Source: Planococcus plakortidis (GTDB lineage Bacteria > Bacillota > Bacilli > Bacillales_A > Planococcaceae). From it: DNA of 64,000 nucleotides. Both the position numbers and the translations under genes were made by a program. The stretch lies in NCBI RefSeq assembly GCF_001687605.2, contig NZ_CP016539.2, positions 3,006,501-3,070,500 on the forward strand, in the 5' to 3' direction. Positions 1 to 8,895 of this stretch are shown piece after piece; positions within the stretch are counted from its first letter, which is position 1; every line of letters starts with the position of its first letter. The notes beneath the pieces were generated by a model. It searched no databases. It was not told the DNA's origin and worked only from the letters and a program-made list of their open reading frames with translations.

Positions 1-539
1 ATTACTTTGTAATGTATTTCCACTTGCCGTCTTGACTCCATCGTCCGGATTTTTTCCAAGTGGATTTCCATATCTTCCAGGTGTTCGAACATGCGCGTGC
101 CCGTCCCAAGCAGCAGCGGGGCGATGGCGATCTGCAACTCGTCCACCAGATTTGCTCGTAATGCCTGCTGGCCGATATCGGCGCCAAGTATGACCACATC
201 CTTTTCTCCGGCAGCAGCTCTTGCTTTACGGACTGCGGTTTCGATGCCTTCCGTCACAAACGTGATGCTCAAGTCGTCGTTTTCTTTTGGATGCTTAGCC
301 GGCGGATGATGCGTCAAAACAAAAATCGGCACTTGGAATTCATAATCATCGGCATAGGCATCCGAGTCGTCAGTCATGTCATAAGTGCGGCGGCCCATCA
401 CCACCGCCCCGGTCTTCGCCATCACTTCATTGATTTCCTCATTGGGTTCGAAACTTTCGTATAGCTTGTCGAGCTTCCCAGCGCCATCATTGATGAATCC
501 GTCGAGTGAGACAATCATTCCAAAACAGGCCTTTGCCAT
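1..539 (-). CDS. RibD C-terminal/dihydrofolate reductase-like protein, 3' end cut by window edge
   Basis: The frame reads MAKACFGMIVSLDGFI at its start and stays open to base 1, so the C-terminus is outside the window. The 'SLDGFI' motif near the N-terminus, the 'VVMGRRTYD' segment around residue 45, 'FVLTHHP' around residue 75 and a late 'ILGADIGQQAL...DELQIAIAPLLLGTG' segment are the pattern of the RibD_C/DHFR-like family, NAD(P)H-dependent reductases of mostly unknown substrate. About 179 residues are visible, close to the usual family length. The ATG is preceded by AAAAGG about 11 bases upstream. A 13-codon ORF with a stronger ribosome site (AGAAGGAGA) lies just upstream at 563-604 and ends 23 bases before this start. 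It could be a leader peptide or chance. Confidence 0.8.
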   Translation of the reverse strand, partial: MAKACFGMIVSLDGFINDGAGKLDKLYESFEPNEEINEVMAKTGAVVMGRRTYDMTDDSDAYADDYEFQVPIFVLTHHPPAKHPKENDDLSITFVTEGIETAVRKARAAAGEKDVVILGADIGQQALRANLVDELQIAIAPLLLGTGTRMFEHLEDMEIHLEKIRTMESRRQVEIHYKV

Positions 540-640
540 CTCGCCCACATCCTTTTCTATGTTCAGTAAACCTCTTTGCTAATCATTTCCTCTTCACGCA
601 TCATTCTCCTTCTATAAAGGCATGAATTTTTATCGGTCAA

Positions 641-678
641 AAAAAGAGGCACACTTCGATGGAAGTGTGCCTCTTTTG
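641..678. terminator. Bidirectional rho-independent terminator
   Basis: A 16-bp perfect stem (AAAAGAGGCACACTTC with its complement) around a short loop is flanked by A and T runs on both sides. It ends the ktrC-like gene on the minus strand and separates it from the reductase gene. Confidence 0.8.
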
Positions 679-707
679 CGAAATTTGTCCAAATCCAATA
701 TTTAATA

Positions 708-1364
708 CTAAATCCCTTTTTCCTCAAACCGCTTCAAGTCATTGCGATGTCCCATGGCGACGAGCACATCGTCCAATTTCACTTGATCATCCGGCATCGG
801 CGCGACATTCACTTCATCTCCGCGTTTGATGGCAAGAATTGTGCATTGGTATTTCGCCCGGATGTCCAGCTCCAACAAGCTTTGGTCCATCAATTTCTCG
901 GAAGCCACCAATTCCACGATGCTGTAGTCTTCGGATAAATCGATATAATCCACGACCTTGTCGGAATCCATGTGATGGGCGATGCGGATGCCCATCTCAT
1001 TTTCCGGCTGGATGACGCGGTCCGCTCCGACTTTCTCAAGAATCATTTGATGCTGCAGGTCTTTCGCTTTGACCCATACGAGCGGAACGCCGATTTCCTT
1101 GAGCATCAAGGTGCACAACACGCTCGTCTGCATATTCTCGCCAATTGCCACGACCGCATGTTCAAAATTACGTACCCCGAGTTCCCTCAAGCTCGCTTCA
1201 TCGGTCGCGTTCGCTACAGCGGCATGGGAAGAGAATTTGCGCATCAGGTCGACACGCTCCGGGGAGGAATCGATCGCCATGACCTCATGCCCGAGCTTGA
1301 AAAGCTCCTTGCAGATGCTGCTGCCGAACCGGCCCAGGCCGATTACGATAAATTGCTTTTTCAC
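708..1364 (-). CDS. ktrC: Ktr/Trk potassium uptake regulatory subunit (KtrA/KtrC type)
   Basis: At 218 residues this matches the length of KtrA/KtrC, the cytosolic gating rings of Ktr K+ channels. The N-terminal RCK_N Rossmann domain starts 'FIVIGLGRFGSSICKEL' with the GxGxxG nucleotide site. An acidic 'AIDSSPERV' follows, then 'HAAVANATDEASL' and 'VVAIGENMQTSVL'. The C-terminal RCK_C domain (about residues 135-218) is the part known to bind c-di-AMP in this family. The start is GTG with AGGAAATGAC upstream. No ktrB/ktrD membrane subunit is nearby, which fits the stand-alone ktrC of Bacillus. I infer KtrC rather than KtrA only from the isolated position. Confidence 0.88.
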   Translation of the reverse strand: MKKQFIVIGLGRFGSSICKELFKLGHEVMAIDSSPERVDLMRKFSSHAAVANATDEASLRELGVRNFEHAVVAIGENMQTSVLCTLMLKEIGVPLVWVKAKDLQHQMILEKVGADRVIQPENEMGIRIAHHMDSDKVVDYIDLSEDYSIVELVASEKLMDQSLLELDIRAKYQCTILAIKRGDEVNVAPMPDDQVKLDDVLVAMGHRNDLKRFEEKGI

Positions 1365-1508
1365 GTCATTTCCTCATTTCTATCATCCATCAAAATTAAG
1401 CCTTAAGCGGCCACCCTCTAGATGATCGGGTTGAACACCGATTCCAGTGTCTTGGAAAGCCTCCCGACCCTTACGTTCAATTGACTAAAATCTACATCTG
1501 TTGAGCAA

Positions 1509-1528
1509 TATTGTCAATATTGACAATA
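1509..1528. promoter_or_regulatory. 20-bp perfect palindrome upstream of ktrC-like gene
   Basis: TATTGTCAAT and its exact reverse complement abut to give a 20-bp palindrome about 145 bases upstream of the K+ regulator gene and 43 bases beyond the terminator of the neighbouring minus-strand gene. Both the symmetry and the position suggest an operator. No regulator family is identified. Confidence 0.4.
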
Positions 1529-1571
1529 GGAAGTTAACTTGTTCAAATCCAGATGCGGCATATAAGAAAAA

Positions 1572-1608
1572 GACACCACTCCCCTATCCATATAATAGGG
1601 AGGGTGTC
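1572..1608 (-). terminator. Rho-independent terminator of the sigma-region-2 gene
   Basis: GACACC...CTAT pairs with ATAG...GGTGTC with one bulge, and on the minus strand the stem is followed by TTTTTCTT. The stretch 1365-1717 otherwise contains only the palindrome and no supported gene. Confidence 0.7.
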
Positions 1609-1717
1609 TCGGCAGTTAAGGCAGTCTCCGATTAAAGGCATGCAAGCCCGACAGGCATTCTGCTTTGTCTCATGAATTTCACTTTCATCAGGTTTAGCTG
1701 CATGCTTTTTCGCTATG

Positions 1718-1990
1718 TTATTGGCACTGGGTTTCTCTTTTTAGCCTCGCCATTGTGTTGTTTGTGCATTCAATCAAGTAAAAAACCAATCGCCGATCTC
1801 CACTAAACTGTTGCGGACATTCCCACAACTGACGGAAAACTTCTGTCAGGACGCGTTCGCATTCCGCTTGGTCATTGAATTTCCGATAACAGGCCTTCCA
1901 AAGCAATAAATAGTATTCATCGTATATCGATTCCAAAGCGGTTCTGTCCCGAAACTTCAGCCTTTCCAACAATTGCCCATCCGTAGTCAT
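1718..1990 (-). CDS. Small sigma-70 region 2-like protein
   Basis: The 90-residue protein reads 'DRTALESIYDEYYLLLWKACYRKF', then 'AECERVLTEVFRQLWECPQQF'. This is the region 2 pattern of ECF sigma factors (core binding and -10 recognition helices). There is no region 4, so it is about half the length of an ECF factor. It may be a truncated sigma factor, a core-binding regulator, or one subunit of a split sigma. The start has GAGAGAGGTG upstream, and the gene has its own terminator. It stands alone between potassium and mechanosensitive channel genes. Confidence 0.6.
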   Translation of the reverse strand: MTTDGQLLERLKFRDRTALESIYDEYYLLLWKACYRKFNDQAECERVLTEVFRQLWECPQQFSGDRRLVFYLIECTNNTMARLKRETQCQ

Positions 1991-2082
1991 TTAGCACCTC
2001 TCTCTTCTTATTCAAAATACCCATAAGAAGAGAAAGGAAACCCTATATTCAGGATAATATCAAGATAATCAAGTAACAGAAA

Positions 2083-2111
2083 GGACCGGCCCCGATAGAC
2101 AGGGCCGATCC
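2083..2111 (-). terminator. Rho-independent terminator of the MscS-type gene
   Basis: GGACCGGCCC pairs with GGGCCGATCC around a 9-base loop. The minus-strand continuation is TTTCTGTT. The hairpin starts just after the mechanosensitive channel stop codon. Confidence 0.65.
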
Positions 2112-2130
2112 GTTTCTTGCCATTATACGC

Positions 2131-2982
2131 TTAAGATTGGACGGGATTTCCCAACCCTTTATGGATGGTGACTTGATGCGGAAACGGGATTTCAATATCG
2201 TGGGCATCCAGCGCTTCCTTGATGGCTTTGCGCAGCTCGCGCTCGACTCCCCATTGCTCCCCGCTTTTCGCTTTGGCGATGATGCGCAGCGTCACATCCG
2301 ATGCCCCGAACGCTTGGACGCCGATGACATCCGGCCCTTCGACGATATTGGCATTGTCTTTCGCGATTTTCTCGCATACCTGTTTCAGCACGGCCATCGC
2401 TTCGTCGATATTTTCATCATACGAGACCCCAATATCCACGAGTGCACGCATATTTCCGCGCGAATGGTTGCTGACGGTCGTAATGTCGCGGTTCGGGATG
2501 AAATTCAAAGTCCCGTCAAAGCTGCGGATTTGCGTCGTGCGCAACCCAACCGATTCGACGACACCGTCAATGGCACCCACCGTGACATAATCGTTGACAT
2601 CGATCTGTTTCTCCAGCAACAGGAAGAAGCCGGTGACGACGTCGCTGACGAGGCCCTGTGCGCCGAACCCGATCGCCAGGCCGACGATTCCCGCTCCGGC
2701 GATGAGGCTCGCAACGGACAGCCCGAAAATATTGAACAAAGTTGCAACCAACACAAAAACCAATGCGTAGGAGAAGACGTTCTCAGACAATGAACGAAGC
2801 GTCAATGCACGGCCGTTTGTCACATCGCCTTTTTTCGTCAAGCGGTCAAACGAACGGTTGATCAGCTTTTTCCCCACCGCCCGGACAATCGCAAAGGCAA
2901 TCAAAATCCCGATGACCTGGGCGGCAATGATTCCCGCCTCTACTAATAGATTTCCCCAATCAATATCAATGAAATCAAACAA
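2131..2982 (-). CDS. Small-conductance mechanosensitive channel, MscS family (YkuT-like)
   Basis: MscS-family channels relieve turgor after hypo-osmotic shock. Three hydrophobic segments occupy about residues 9-120. The pore-lining helix and beta domain follow, with 'GAGIVGLAIGFGAQGLVSDVVTGFFLLLEKQIDVNDYVTVG', which holds the Gly/Ala-rich TM3 and the MscS signature. The C-terminal 'IPNRDITTVSNHSRG' is also typical. I chose a TTG start giving MFDFIDIDWGNLL (283 residues) because GAAAGGAATGATTGT sits directly upstream. An ATG 36 bases further upstream has no ribosome site and would add a charged tail. Confidence 0.9.
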   Translation of the reverse strand: MFDFIDIDWGNLLVEAGIIAAQVIGILIAFAIVRAVGKKLINRSFDRLTKKGDVTNGRALTLRSLSENVFSYALVFVLVATLFNIFGLSVASLIAGAGIVGLAIGFGAQGLVSDVVTGFFLLLEKQIDVNDYVTVGAIDGVVESVGLRTTQIRSFDGTLNFIPNRDITTVSNHSRGNMRALVDIGVSYDENIDEAMAVLKQVCEKIAKDNANIVEGPDVIGVQAFGASDVTLRIIAKAKSGEQWGVERELRKAIKEALDAHDIEIPFPHQVTIHKGLGNPVQS

Positions 2983-3146
2983 ACAATCATTCCTTTCACT
3001 TCCTCGCGCCATGTTCAACCGACGCAGAACCTATGTATTTTCCTGTTTCTTTATAACATACTTCCAGGGCGCATTTCACGCTTTCTACTAGAAGCCGCTT
3101 TTCATGATTGAATTTCCCCTTGGAACGCTTACATTTCCTCCCAGAG

Positions 3147-3171
3147 GTTTTACACCTGCTTCAGGTGGTAG
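3147..3171 (+). promoter_or_regulatory. Sigma-B-like promoter of the YdaD-type SDR
   Basis: GTTTTA, 13 bases, then TGGTAG resembles the sigma-B consensus GTTTAA-N13-15-GGGTAT. It lies about 45 bases before the start codon. The same arrangement, with the same TGGTAG and spacing, occurs before the second SDR gene at 21573. Confidence 0.55.
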
Positions 3172-3216
3172 ATAAAGGTAGAAACCAACTATTACCAACC
3201 TGAGGAGAGATTATAA

Positions 3217-4110
3217 ATGGCGAATATCCAAAACCCTAGAACGCAATATACGACGGAAGATTTTCCGAAACAATACCAGGAAGCCCCTGGCGTACAGAAC
3301 CAAATGACTCCCGTGCCGGATTGCGGCGAGAAGACATATAAAGGTTCAGGCAAACTGGAAGGGCGCAAAGCGCTAGTGACCGGCGGTGATTCCGGAATCG
3401 GCCGCGCCGCTGCCATCGCTTACGCGAGAGAAGGCGCAGACGTGGCGATCAATTATTTGCCGGCGGAACAATCCGACGCGGATGAAGTGAAGCAATTGAT
3501 CGAAGCGGAAGGCCGCAAAGCCGTATTGATCCCCGGCGACTTGAGCGACGAAGCGTTCAACAAGGAAATGGTGGAAAAAGCCAACAGCGAACTTGGCGGA
3601 TTGGACATTTTGGCTTTGGTGGCCGGCAAACAGCAAGCCGTCAAAGACATTGCCGACCTGCCGACAGAGCAGCTGGAGAAAACATTCCAAGTCAATGTCT
3701 ATTCCATGTACTGGACAGTGAAAGCGGCACTTCCTCACCTTCCGGAAGGCGCGTCGATCATCACGACAAGCTCGGTTGAAGGCTTTGACCCGAGCCCGAT
3801 GCTGCTCGATTATTCCGCAACGAAATTTGCGATCATCGGCTTCACGAAATCCCTGTCCAAGCAATTGGCAGACAAAGGCATCCGTGTCAACTCGGTCGCA
3901 CCAGGCCCGATCTGGACAGCGCTTCAGATTTCCGGGGGGCAGCCGCAGGAAAACATTCCTGAATTCGGCAAAGGCACACCGGAAACACCGATCGGCCGTG
4001 CAGGCCAGCCGGCAGAACTCGCTTCTGTCTATGTATTCCTGGCTTCCATCGAGTCCAGCTATGTGACAGGGCAGATCTATAGCATTACAGGCGGCATGAC
4101 GACCGCTTAA
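3217..4110 (+). CDS. ydaD: SDR-family oxidoreductase, general stress protein 39-like
   Basis: The 297-residue protein has the glucose-dehydrogenase-like layout of the YdaD/YhxD/YhdF group. About 48 N-terminal residues precede the cofactor motif '[15 protein letters not shown]'. '[14 protein letters not shown]' follows, then 'TTSSVEGF', the catalytic YSATK and 'SVAPGPIWT'. These enzymes oxidise or reduce alcohols or ketones with NAD(P). The natural substrate is unknown. In B. subtilis the homologue is sigma-B controlled, and here a sigma-B-like promoter lies upstream. The ribosome site is TGAGGAGAG. A strong bidirectional terminator follows. Confidence 0.9.
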   Translation: MANIQNPRTQYTTEDFPKQYQEAPGVQNQMTPVPDCGEKTYKGSGKLEGRKALVTGGDSGIGRAAAIAYAREGADVAINYLPAEQSDADEVKQLIEAEGRKAVLIPGDLSDEAFNKEMVEKANSELGGLDILALVAGKQQAVKDIADLPTEQLEKTFQVNVYSMYWTVKAALPHLPEGASIITTSSVEGFDPSPMLLDYSATKFAIIGFTKSLSKQLADKGIRVNSVAPGPIWTALQISGGQPQENIPEFGKGTPETPIGRAGQPAELASVYVFLASIESSYVTGQIYSITGGMTTA

Positions 4111-4120
4111 ATTTATATTC

Positions 4121-4166
4121 AAAAAGCGTGGGGCACCGAATCAATCGATGCCCCACGCTTTTTTTC
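4121..4166. terminator. Bidirectional terminator between the SDR and a small membrane gene
   Basis: AAAAAGCGTGGGGCA pairs perfectly with TGCCCCACGCTTTTT around a 13-base loop. It serves the SDR on the plus strand and the convergent small membrane gene on the minus strand. Confidence 0.85.
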
Positions 4167-4167
4167 A

Positions 4168-4440
4168 TTAAATATTTTTCAGCCATGTCATCAGGCGCAA
4201 AATCTCGAAGGGTTCTGCCCATGTGATGACAAAGAGGATGATGAAGAAAACAGAGAGCGACCACACTTTCAATTGTCCTGGCTCTCTTTTCAAGGCAGCA
4301 ATGAAAACAGCTCCCGCAGCTGCAAACAGCAGCAGAAAACCGATAAGTGCAAGCGGCTCGGAATACTCCGAACTTAGCCGGTTGAGCATGAGAAATAGAC
4401 TTCCCACTACGATGAGTCCAAGTGAATATTTACTGAACAT
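4168..4440 (-). CDS. Small membrane protein of unknown function
   Basis: The 90 residues form three hydrophobic stretches (about 7-23, 30-50 and 59-80) separated by short charged loops. No family is recognised. GGAGAGATGAG precedes the ATG. It follows, on the same strand, another hydrophobic protein and a zinc-ribbon membrane protein, and the three may be one transcript. Confidence 0.55.
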   Translation of the reverse strand: MFSKYSLGLIVVGSLFLMLNRLSSEYSEPLALIGFLLLFAAAGAVFIAALKREPGQLKVWSLSVFFIILFVITWAEPFEILRLMTWLKNI

Positions 4441-4479
4441 CTCATCTCTCCTTTTTTCAAGAAAGCCCGCTGTTAATCA

Positions 4480-4902
4480 TCACGGTGCAAAGCCGTAGTA
4501 GAACAGGATATGTGCATAAAAACCGAAGAATGCGGCTACTAAAGTCACCAGGACAAATAACACCATCATGATGATTTTGGAAATTTTGCCGATATCAAGC
4601 CGCCAAATTCCTTTATAGACTTGCACCCATAGCGCAATGACGAATGGAACCACCATCAAAAAATAGAAAACGATGAGGCCGTTCCCAAAGACATCAAAAT
4701 AATCCCGGTTCACACTGTCGCTCGCCCTGAAATAACGGCTCATCCCGAAAAAGAACGCAAGAAACGATAATTGCACCACAAGCCCATAGATGAATAGAGG
4801 AATTCTGAATGTCCCCAGGTTTCGCAACATCCATAAGACTGCACAGTACAGGATGGCGATTACAATGGCGATGTAAAAACTGAATGGATAAAAAATATGC
4901 AC
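4480..4902 (-). CDS. Four-helix membrane protein of unknown function
   Basis: The protein has 140 residues with four predicted membrane segments at about 6-26, 33-52, 77-99 and 110-132. The start is GTG, 4 bases after AGAAGGAA. No family signature is visible. It sits between two other small membrane genes with short spacing, consistent with an operon. Confidence 0.55.
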   Translation of the reverse strand: MHIFYPFSFYIAIVIAILYCAVLWMLRNLGTFRIPLFIYGLVVQLSFLAFFFGMSRYFRASDSVNRDYFDVFGNGLIVFYFLMVVPFVIALWVQVYKGIWRLDIGKISKIIMMVLFVLVTLVAAFFGFYAHILFYYGFAP

Positions 4903-4923
4903 ACTTCCTTCTTTTCGCTCATT

Positions 4924-5223
4924 CTACCAGAGCGGCTCTTCTTCCTCTGTCAGTTCGACCAAAAATGGATAGGCAGCTATGACGGTGATCCCGCTGGCGA
5001 TGATCAGCATGAATATCGTAATGACCGAGAAATTAAATAAAACCCCGAAAAGCATAGCCAGTGGCGTCAGGAAGTTTAAAAGGCCGGCTCTTTTTTTCGA
5101 TTGCGTGGTAAGCAATTGCTTTTTCCCGCAATGCGGACAAATCATTCCGGTATCCAAAGTGAACATCTTCTTGACCGTCTGCTTCCAACTCCATTGCTTG
5201 TGGCAGTTCTGGCAAATTGGCAT
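4924..5223 (-). CDS. Zinc-ribbon small membrane protein (cxxc_20_cxxc type)
   Basis: CQNC at the N-terminus and CPHC 21 residues later make a zinc-ribbon of the TIGR04104 type, followed by 'KKQLLTTQSKKRA' and two membrane helices (about 48-67 and 68-88). The 99-residue length is normal for the family, whose role is unknown. GGGGGAGTCC precedes the ATG. It leads a small group with the two downstream membrane genes. Confidence 0.75.
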   Translation of the reverse strand: MPICQNCHKQWSWKQTVKKMFTLDTGMICPHCGKKQLLTTQSKKRAGLLNFLTPLAMLFGVLFNFSVITIFMLIIASGITVIAAYPFLVELTEEEEPLW

Positions 5224-5380
5224 GGACTCCCCCCAGTGAGCTTTTTTTTAATTTGTATGCTGAAACTCTTTGTCATCATTAGATTAACAGAGTTAACCAA
5301 AAATTCCCATGATAAAAATGGAAATTAATTGGATTTCACCTTCAATCTCAAGAGTTCTGCCAAATCCATGTCCAATAAAA

Positions 5381-5413
5381 AAGAGCAAGAACTGGATAGC
5401 AGTCCTTGCTCTT
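5381..5413 (-). terminator. Rho-independent terminator of fbp
   Basis: AAGAGCAAG pairs with CTTGCTCTT, with an extra inner ACTG/CAGT pairing. The minus strand continues TTTTTTATTGG. Confidence 0.75.
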
Positions 5414-5419
5414 AGGCCA

Positions 5420-7354
5420 TCAATGCATATACCGATGCTTTCTCAGGCTGTTCAAATTGGCGATTTCCTGCAGGAGCTCTTGCCCGATATTCGTCTCCCG
5501 CACTTTTTTGCGTTCAAGTTCCTCGTCGACCAATCGCTTGATCGATAAGACGTCGGTGCCGTTTTGCAGTACCTCTTCCTTGGAATTGAAGCGCTGGTGG
5601 GCAACGAGCTGCATGCCGTAGGAATTATACAGAAGCGTGTAGCCCGCGATGCCTGTCGTCGATTGATAGGCCTTTGAAAACCCGCCGTCGATGACAATCA
5701 TTTTGCCGTTTGCCTTGATCGGGTCTTCCCCGTCCCGTTCCTTGACCGGCGTATGCCCGTTGATGATGCGCCCGTGGTCGGGATCCAAATCGAATTCCGC
5801 AAGCATCTTGCGGCACATATCTTCATCTTCACGCAAATGGTAATACGGGTTTTTCCGTTCTTTATGCGTTTCTTTGTCTTTGATAAAATAGCGTTCGAAG
5901 GTCGTCATTTCCCGTTTGCCGAACAGCGAGGAATTTTCGCCTGTCCATTGGTACCACACCATGTCGGTCGCGAAATCATCGGTCTCTTCCGGGTGCGCGA
6001 ATGCATAGCGGGTATACTCTTCGAAGACATCGAGAAGCTCGCGCCCCGCATAGCTTTTGCCTTCGATCTCCATTTGCTTCATGTCGCCATTCTCTTCGAG
6101 CGGGATGCAGCCGTGGATCAGCAAATTGCCGTTATATTGAAGATACAGCTTCCCTTTTTTCATGAGGAAGTTCATATGGCGCGACAGCTTCTCGGAATGC
6201 TGGATGGAGAACAGCAATTTATCGATGACCTGCTGCTCTTCGTCGAGCAAGCGGTCGGGCTGTTCGGGATCGATCGTGGAGAAGCAGGTATTTTCCAGCG
6301 GATAGGTTTTGCCGTGGATCGTCACTTCATTTCGATCGTAATCGACTTTTTCCAAGAGCAGGCGGTCTTCCATCGCGAAGCAGGAACGCCGCTTGATGAT
6401 CGGGCTTTCCAATTTGAACTGGATGATCGAGATCGCCTGGTGGATCTTCGTGATCTGCAGCTGTTCCTGCTCCGTCAAATGCTCTCCCGAAATACGTTTT
6501 GGGTGGAACGCAGGGTTGTCTTCGTAATACTTCTCCGCCAAATTCAACAGCGGGCGCAGATTGATGCCGTACACATCCTCGATGATGTCCAGGTTATTAT
6601 AGCGCGCACAAATGCGGATGATGTTCGCGAGGCAGACTTTGGAGCCGGAATAGGCGCCGATCCACAACACGTCATGGTTCCCCCATTGAATGTCGAGTGA
6701 GTGGTAGTCGATGAGCGTATCCATGATCTTATGCGGATCCGGCCCCCGGTCGTAAATATCGCCGACTACATGCAGATGGTCGACTGTCAGGCGCTGCATC
6801 GTATAAGCCAGGCCGACGATCAGCTTGTCCACTTGCCCCAGGGAAATGATCTGCTCGAGCATTTTCGCGTAATAATCCTTCTTGTTGGTGAACTCGTCCG
6901 TCTTGTACAGGAGTTCTTCGATGATGTAGACGAATTGCTTCGGCAAGGCTTTGCGCAATTTCGAGCGCGTGTATTTGGATGAAGCGTAGGACACCAGTTT
7001 GAGCAGCCGCTCGATCGTGCCGATATACCATTCCCTCAATTCTTTCTTGCTGCTGAAATGGCTTTTGATCAGGCTCAATTTCTCTTCCGGGTAATAGACG
7101 AGTGCCGCGAATTCATTCAGCTCCTCTTCACTCATCTCACCCTTGAACAAATCCCTGATTTTCACTTTGACGTTTCCGGAGCCGTTGCGCAATACATGCT
7201 GGAACGCCTGGTATTCGCCGTGGAGGTCGCTGACGAAATGCTCCGTCCCTTTCGGCAAATTCAAGATGGCTTCCAGGTTGATGATCTCCGTTGCCACTTT
7301 TTCTTCACTATCGTATTTTTCTGCCAGTAAATCCAAGTACTTTGAACTGATCAT
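5420..7354 (-). CDS. fbp: Fructose-1,6-bisphosphatase class III
   Basis: This gluconeogenic enzyme hydrolyses fructose-1,6-bisphosphate. At 644 residues it has the length and sequence of the Bacillus-type class III enzymes, which belong to the metallophosphoesterase superfamily. Metal-site motifs are visible: '[10 protein letters not shown]' near residue 40, '[13 protein letters not shown]' near 197, '[13 protein letters not shown]' near 222 and '[17 protein letters not shown]' near 536. The start is ATG with GAAGGAGG upstream. It is monocistronic, with its own terminator. Confidence 0.96.
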   Translation of the reverse strand: MISSKYLDLLAEKYDSEEKVATEIINLEAILNLPKGTEHFVSDLHGEYQAFQHVLRNGSGNVKVKIRDLFKGEMSEEELNEFAALVYYPEEKLSLIKSHFSSKKELREWYIGTIERLLKLVSYASSKYTRSKLRKALPKQFVYIIEELLYKTDEFTNKKDYYAKMLEQIISLGQVDKLIVGLAYTMQRLTVDHLHVVGDIYDRGPDPHKIMDTLIDYHSLDIQWGNHDVLWIGAYSGSKVCLANIIRICARYNNLDIIEDVYGINLRPLLNLAEKYYEDNPAFHPKRISGEHLTEQEQLQITKIHQAISIIQFKLESPIIKRRSCFAMEDRLLLEKVDYDRNEVTIHGKTYPLENTCFSTIDPEQPDRLLDEEQQVIDKLLFSIQHSEKLSRHMNFLMKKGKLYLQYNGNLLIHGCIPLEENGDMKQMEIEGKSYAGRELLDVFEEYTRYAFAHPEETDDFATDMVWYQWTGENSSLFGKREMTTFERYFIKDKETHKERKNPYYHLREDEDMCRKMLAEFDLDPDHGRIINGHTPVKERDGEDPIKANGKMIVIDGGFSKAYQSTTGIAGYTLLYNSYGMQLVAHQRFNSKEEVLQNGTDVLSIKRLVDEELERKKVRETNIGQELLQEIANLNSLRKHRYMH

Positions 7355-7632
7355 GCGGAATCCTCCTTCAAGTTATATGTCTTTATTAAGTTCCATTGAA
7401 AGCAAATTCCTGAAACGTGTGTTCTTCGAAGCCGGCCATGCCCAAGGAATTCTCCATATTTCCAGTCTATAGCAGTTACTATAAACGCTCCACTAAAAAA
7501 TGATCTTTCCCCGCTTCATTTAAGAAGATTATGCGCCTCTATTCGTTCCTCATTTTGTAAAACGGTTAATAGGTACATAGATACTATTTTAATGCAACAT
7601 ACTGGAATTATAATAAGGAAAAAACTGAAAAA

Positions 7633-7711
7633 GGCAAACTTACCTGAAAAGGAAGGACGCAAAGCCATGAGCCTACCCACTGCTTCAGCAGTGCACGGTC
7701 GTCAGGTTGCC
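7633..7711 (+). ncRNA. c-di-GMP-I (GEMM) riboswitch aptamer
   Basis: The closing stem GGCAAAC/GGTTGCC encloses the hallmark core GGACGCAAAGCC. A first arm has the GNRA-like CCTGAAAAGG, and a second arm CACTGC-TTCA-GCAGTG is followed by CGGT. This is the two-arm layout of class I cyclic di-GMP riboswitches. Downstream, CCTC at 7733-7736 could pair with GAGG of the ribosome site at 7750-7753, so control may be translational. No U-tract terminator follows. It precedes a secreted glycoside-hydrolase-like gene, close to a GGDEF gene. Confidence 0.88.
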
Positions 7712-7761
7712 AGGCACCCATTCTTCCGTGGGCCTCGGCTGACAGAATGGAGGATTGGAAT

Positions 7762-8643
7762 ATGTTGAAGAAAGCGGCGATGTTGATGTTCGCGATGTCT
7801 CTTATGCTGGCGTTCAGCCAGGCAGAAAATGTACAGGCAAGCGGCGATGCGCCTGATACCCGCGCCACTTGGCTGTGGAACCCATGGATGTTCGTGGAAG
7901 ATGAAGCAGCTGTGCTGTCTTTTCTCGAGCAAAAAAACGTCAATAAAGTCTATATCCAGATCGATCGCGATGTCCCCAAAAATACGTATCGCAGCTTTGT
8001 CACGCAAGCGCATGCACGCGGCATAGCCGTATTTGCACTTGACGGAGCGCCGTCCTGGGTTGCGCCAAAAGGCTATACGAACCAGAACAGGTTGATGGAC
8101 TGGCTCGGCAATTACCAAAGCGGCTCGACGGATCCGGCACGCTTTGACGGCATCCACTTGGATGTGGAGCCTTATTTATACAGCGGCTGGAATTCGAAAC
8201 GCGCCGCTACCGTGAAATCCTATCAATCGCTTTTGCAGCGGGCCGCGGCGAGCTCTTTGCAGCTGAACTTGCCGCTTGAAGCCGATATGCCATTCTGGTT
8301 CGACGAGATTCCTTATCAAAATACATTCGGCAGCGGGTTATTGGCGGAATGGGTGATCGCCAATACAGACGGGGTAACCTTGATGGCTTACCGGGATTCC
8401 GCGCCGATGATCATCGACATCGTCAAAAACGAGATCGCCATGGCCGAAAAATATGGCAAACAGGTCGTAGTGGGCGTAGAGACAGGCATCACCGACGAAG
8501 GCAGCACCATCACGTTTGCCGAAGAAGGCGAAGCGTTCATGAATGGGCAGCTGGACAAAGTTGCCGCTCATTATTCGGCGTATCCTTCTTATGAAGGAAT
8601 TGCCATCCATCATGTCGGCAGCTGGATGACGCTCAAGCCATGA
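7762..8643 (+). CDS. Secreted TIM-barrel glycoside hydrolase-like protein under c-di-GMP riboswitch
   Basis: A signal peptide (MLKKAAMLMFAMSLMLAF...QA) is followed by about 270 residues resembling a TIM-barrel hydrolase. The visible features are 'TRATWLWNPW', 'VYIQIDRDVP', 'GIAVFALDGAPSW', 'FDGIHLDVEPY' with an acidic DxE pair near residue 132, 'GVTLMAYRD' and 'VVVGVETGI'. The DVEP motif at a strand end is like the acid/base region of GH18/GH114-type folds. Substrate is not predictable, but a matrix polysaccharide is plausible because a glycosyltransferase operon follows. I chose the ATG 8 bases after GGAGG. An ATG 15 bases upstream overlaps that ribosome site. Confidence 0.7.
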   Translation: MLKKAAMLMFAMSLMLAFSQAENVQASGDAPDTRATWLWNPWMFVEDEAAVLSFLEQKNVNKVYIQIDRDVPKNTYRSFVTQAHARGIAVFALDGAPSWVAPKGYTNQNRLMDWLGNYQSGSTDPARFDGIHLDVEPYLYSGWNSKRAATVKSYQSLLQRAAASSLQLNLPLEADMPFWFDEIPYQNTFGSGLLAEWVIANTDGVTLMAYRDSAPMIIDIVKNEIAMAEKYGKQVVVGVETGITDEGSTITFAEEGEAFMNGQLDKVAAHYSAYPSYEGIAIHHVGSWMTLKP

Positions 8644-8650
8644 CAAGACC

Positions 8651-8685
8651 AGACACTTCTCATGATTGCCGGAAGTGTCTTTTTG
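8651..8685 (+). terminator. Rho-independent terminator
   Basis: GACACTTC pairs with GAAGTGTC around an 11-base loop, followed by TTTTTGTTTTTG. It isolates the riboswitch-controlled gene from the GGDEF operon. Confidence 0.75.
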
Positions 8686-8727
8686 TTTTTGCCCCAATAG
8701 CAGATCGCTAAAATATCACAATTAGGA

Positions 8728-8744
8728 TAGTAAGTACCTTACTA
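8728..8744. promoter_or_regulatory. Inverted repeat upstream of the GGDEF operon
   Basis: TAGTAAG, a 3-base centre, then CTTACTA form an operator-like palindrome about 150 bases before the GGDEF gene. TTGACA follows at about 8802. The cognate regulator is unknown. Confidence 0.35.
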
Positions 8745-8895
8745 ACAAGCCAAATGATGGTATTCTAGAAGTGGAAAATATTATCTAATTAACTAATCAA
8801 TTGACATATTACGGAATTCAATTCGTCATATTTCAGCTCTTGGCACATCTCTTCCCGGATGTCTTGAGGGATTTTTTTAAGGAAGGTGAAAGAAA

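Noticed and set aside
563-604. 13-codon ORF (MMREEEMISKEVY) with a strong ribosome site before the reductase gene
   Set aside because: Too short to support as a gene. It may be a leader or chance, and it is noted in the reductase entry.
5753-6700. 315-codon plus-strand open frame opposite fbp
   Set aside because: Antisense shadow of a conserved gene; no ribosome site and no protein family pattern.
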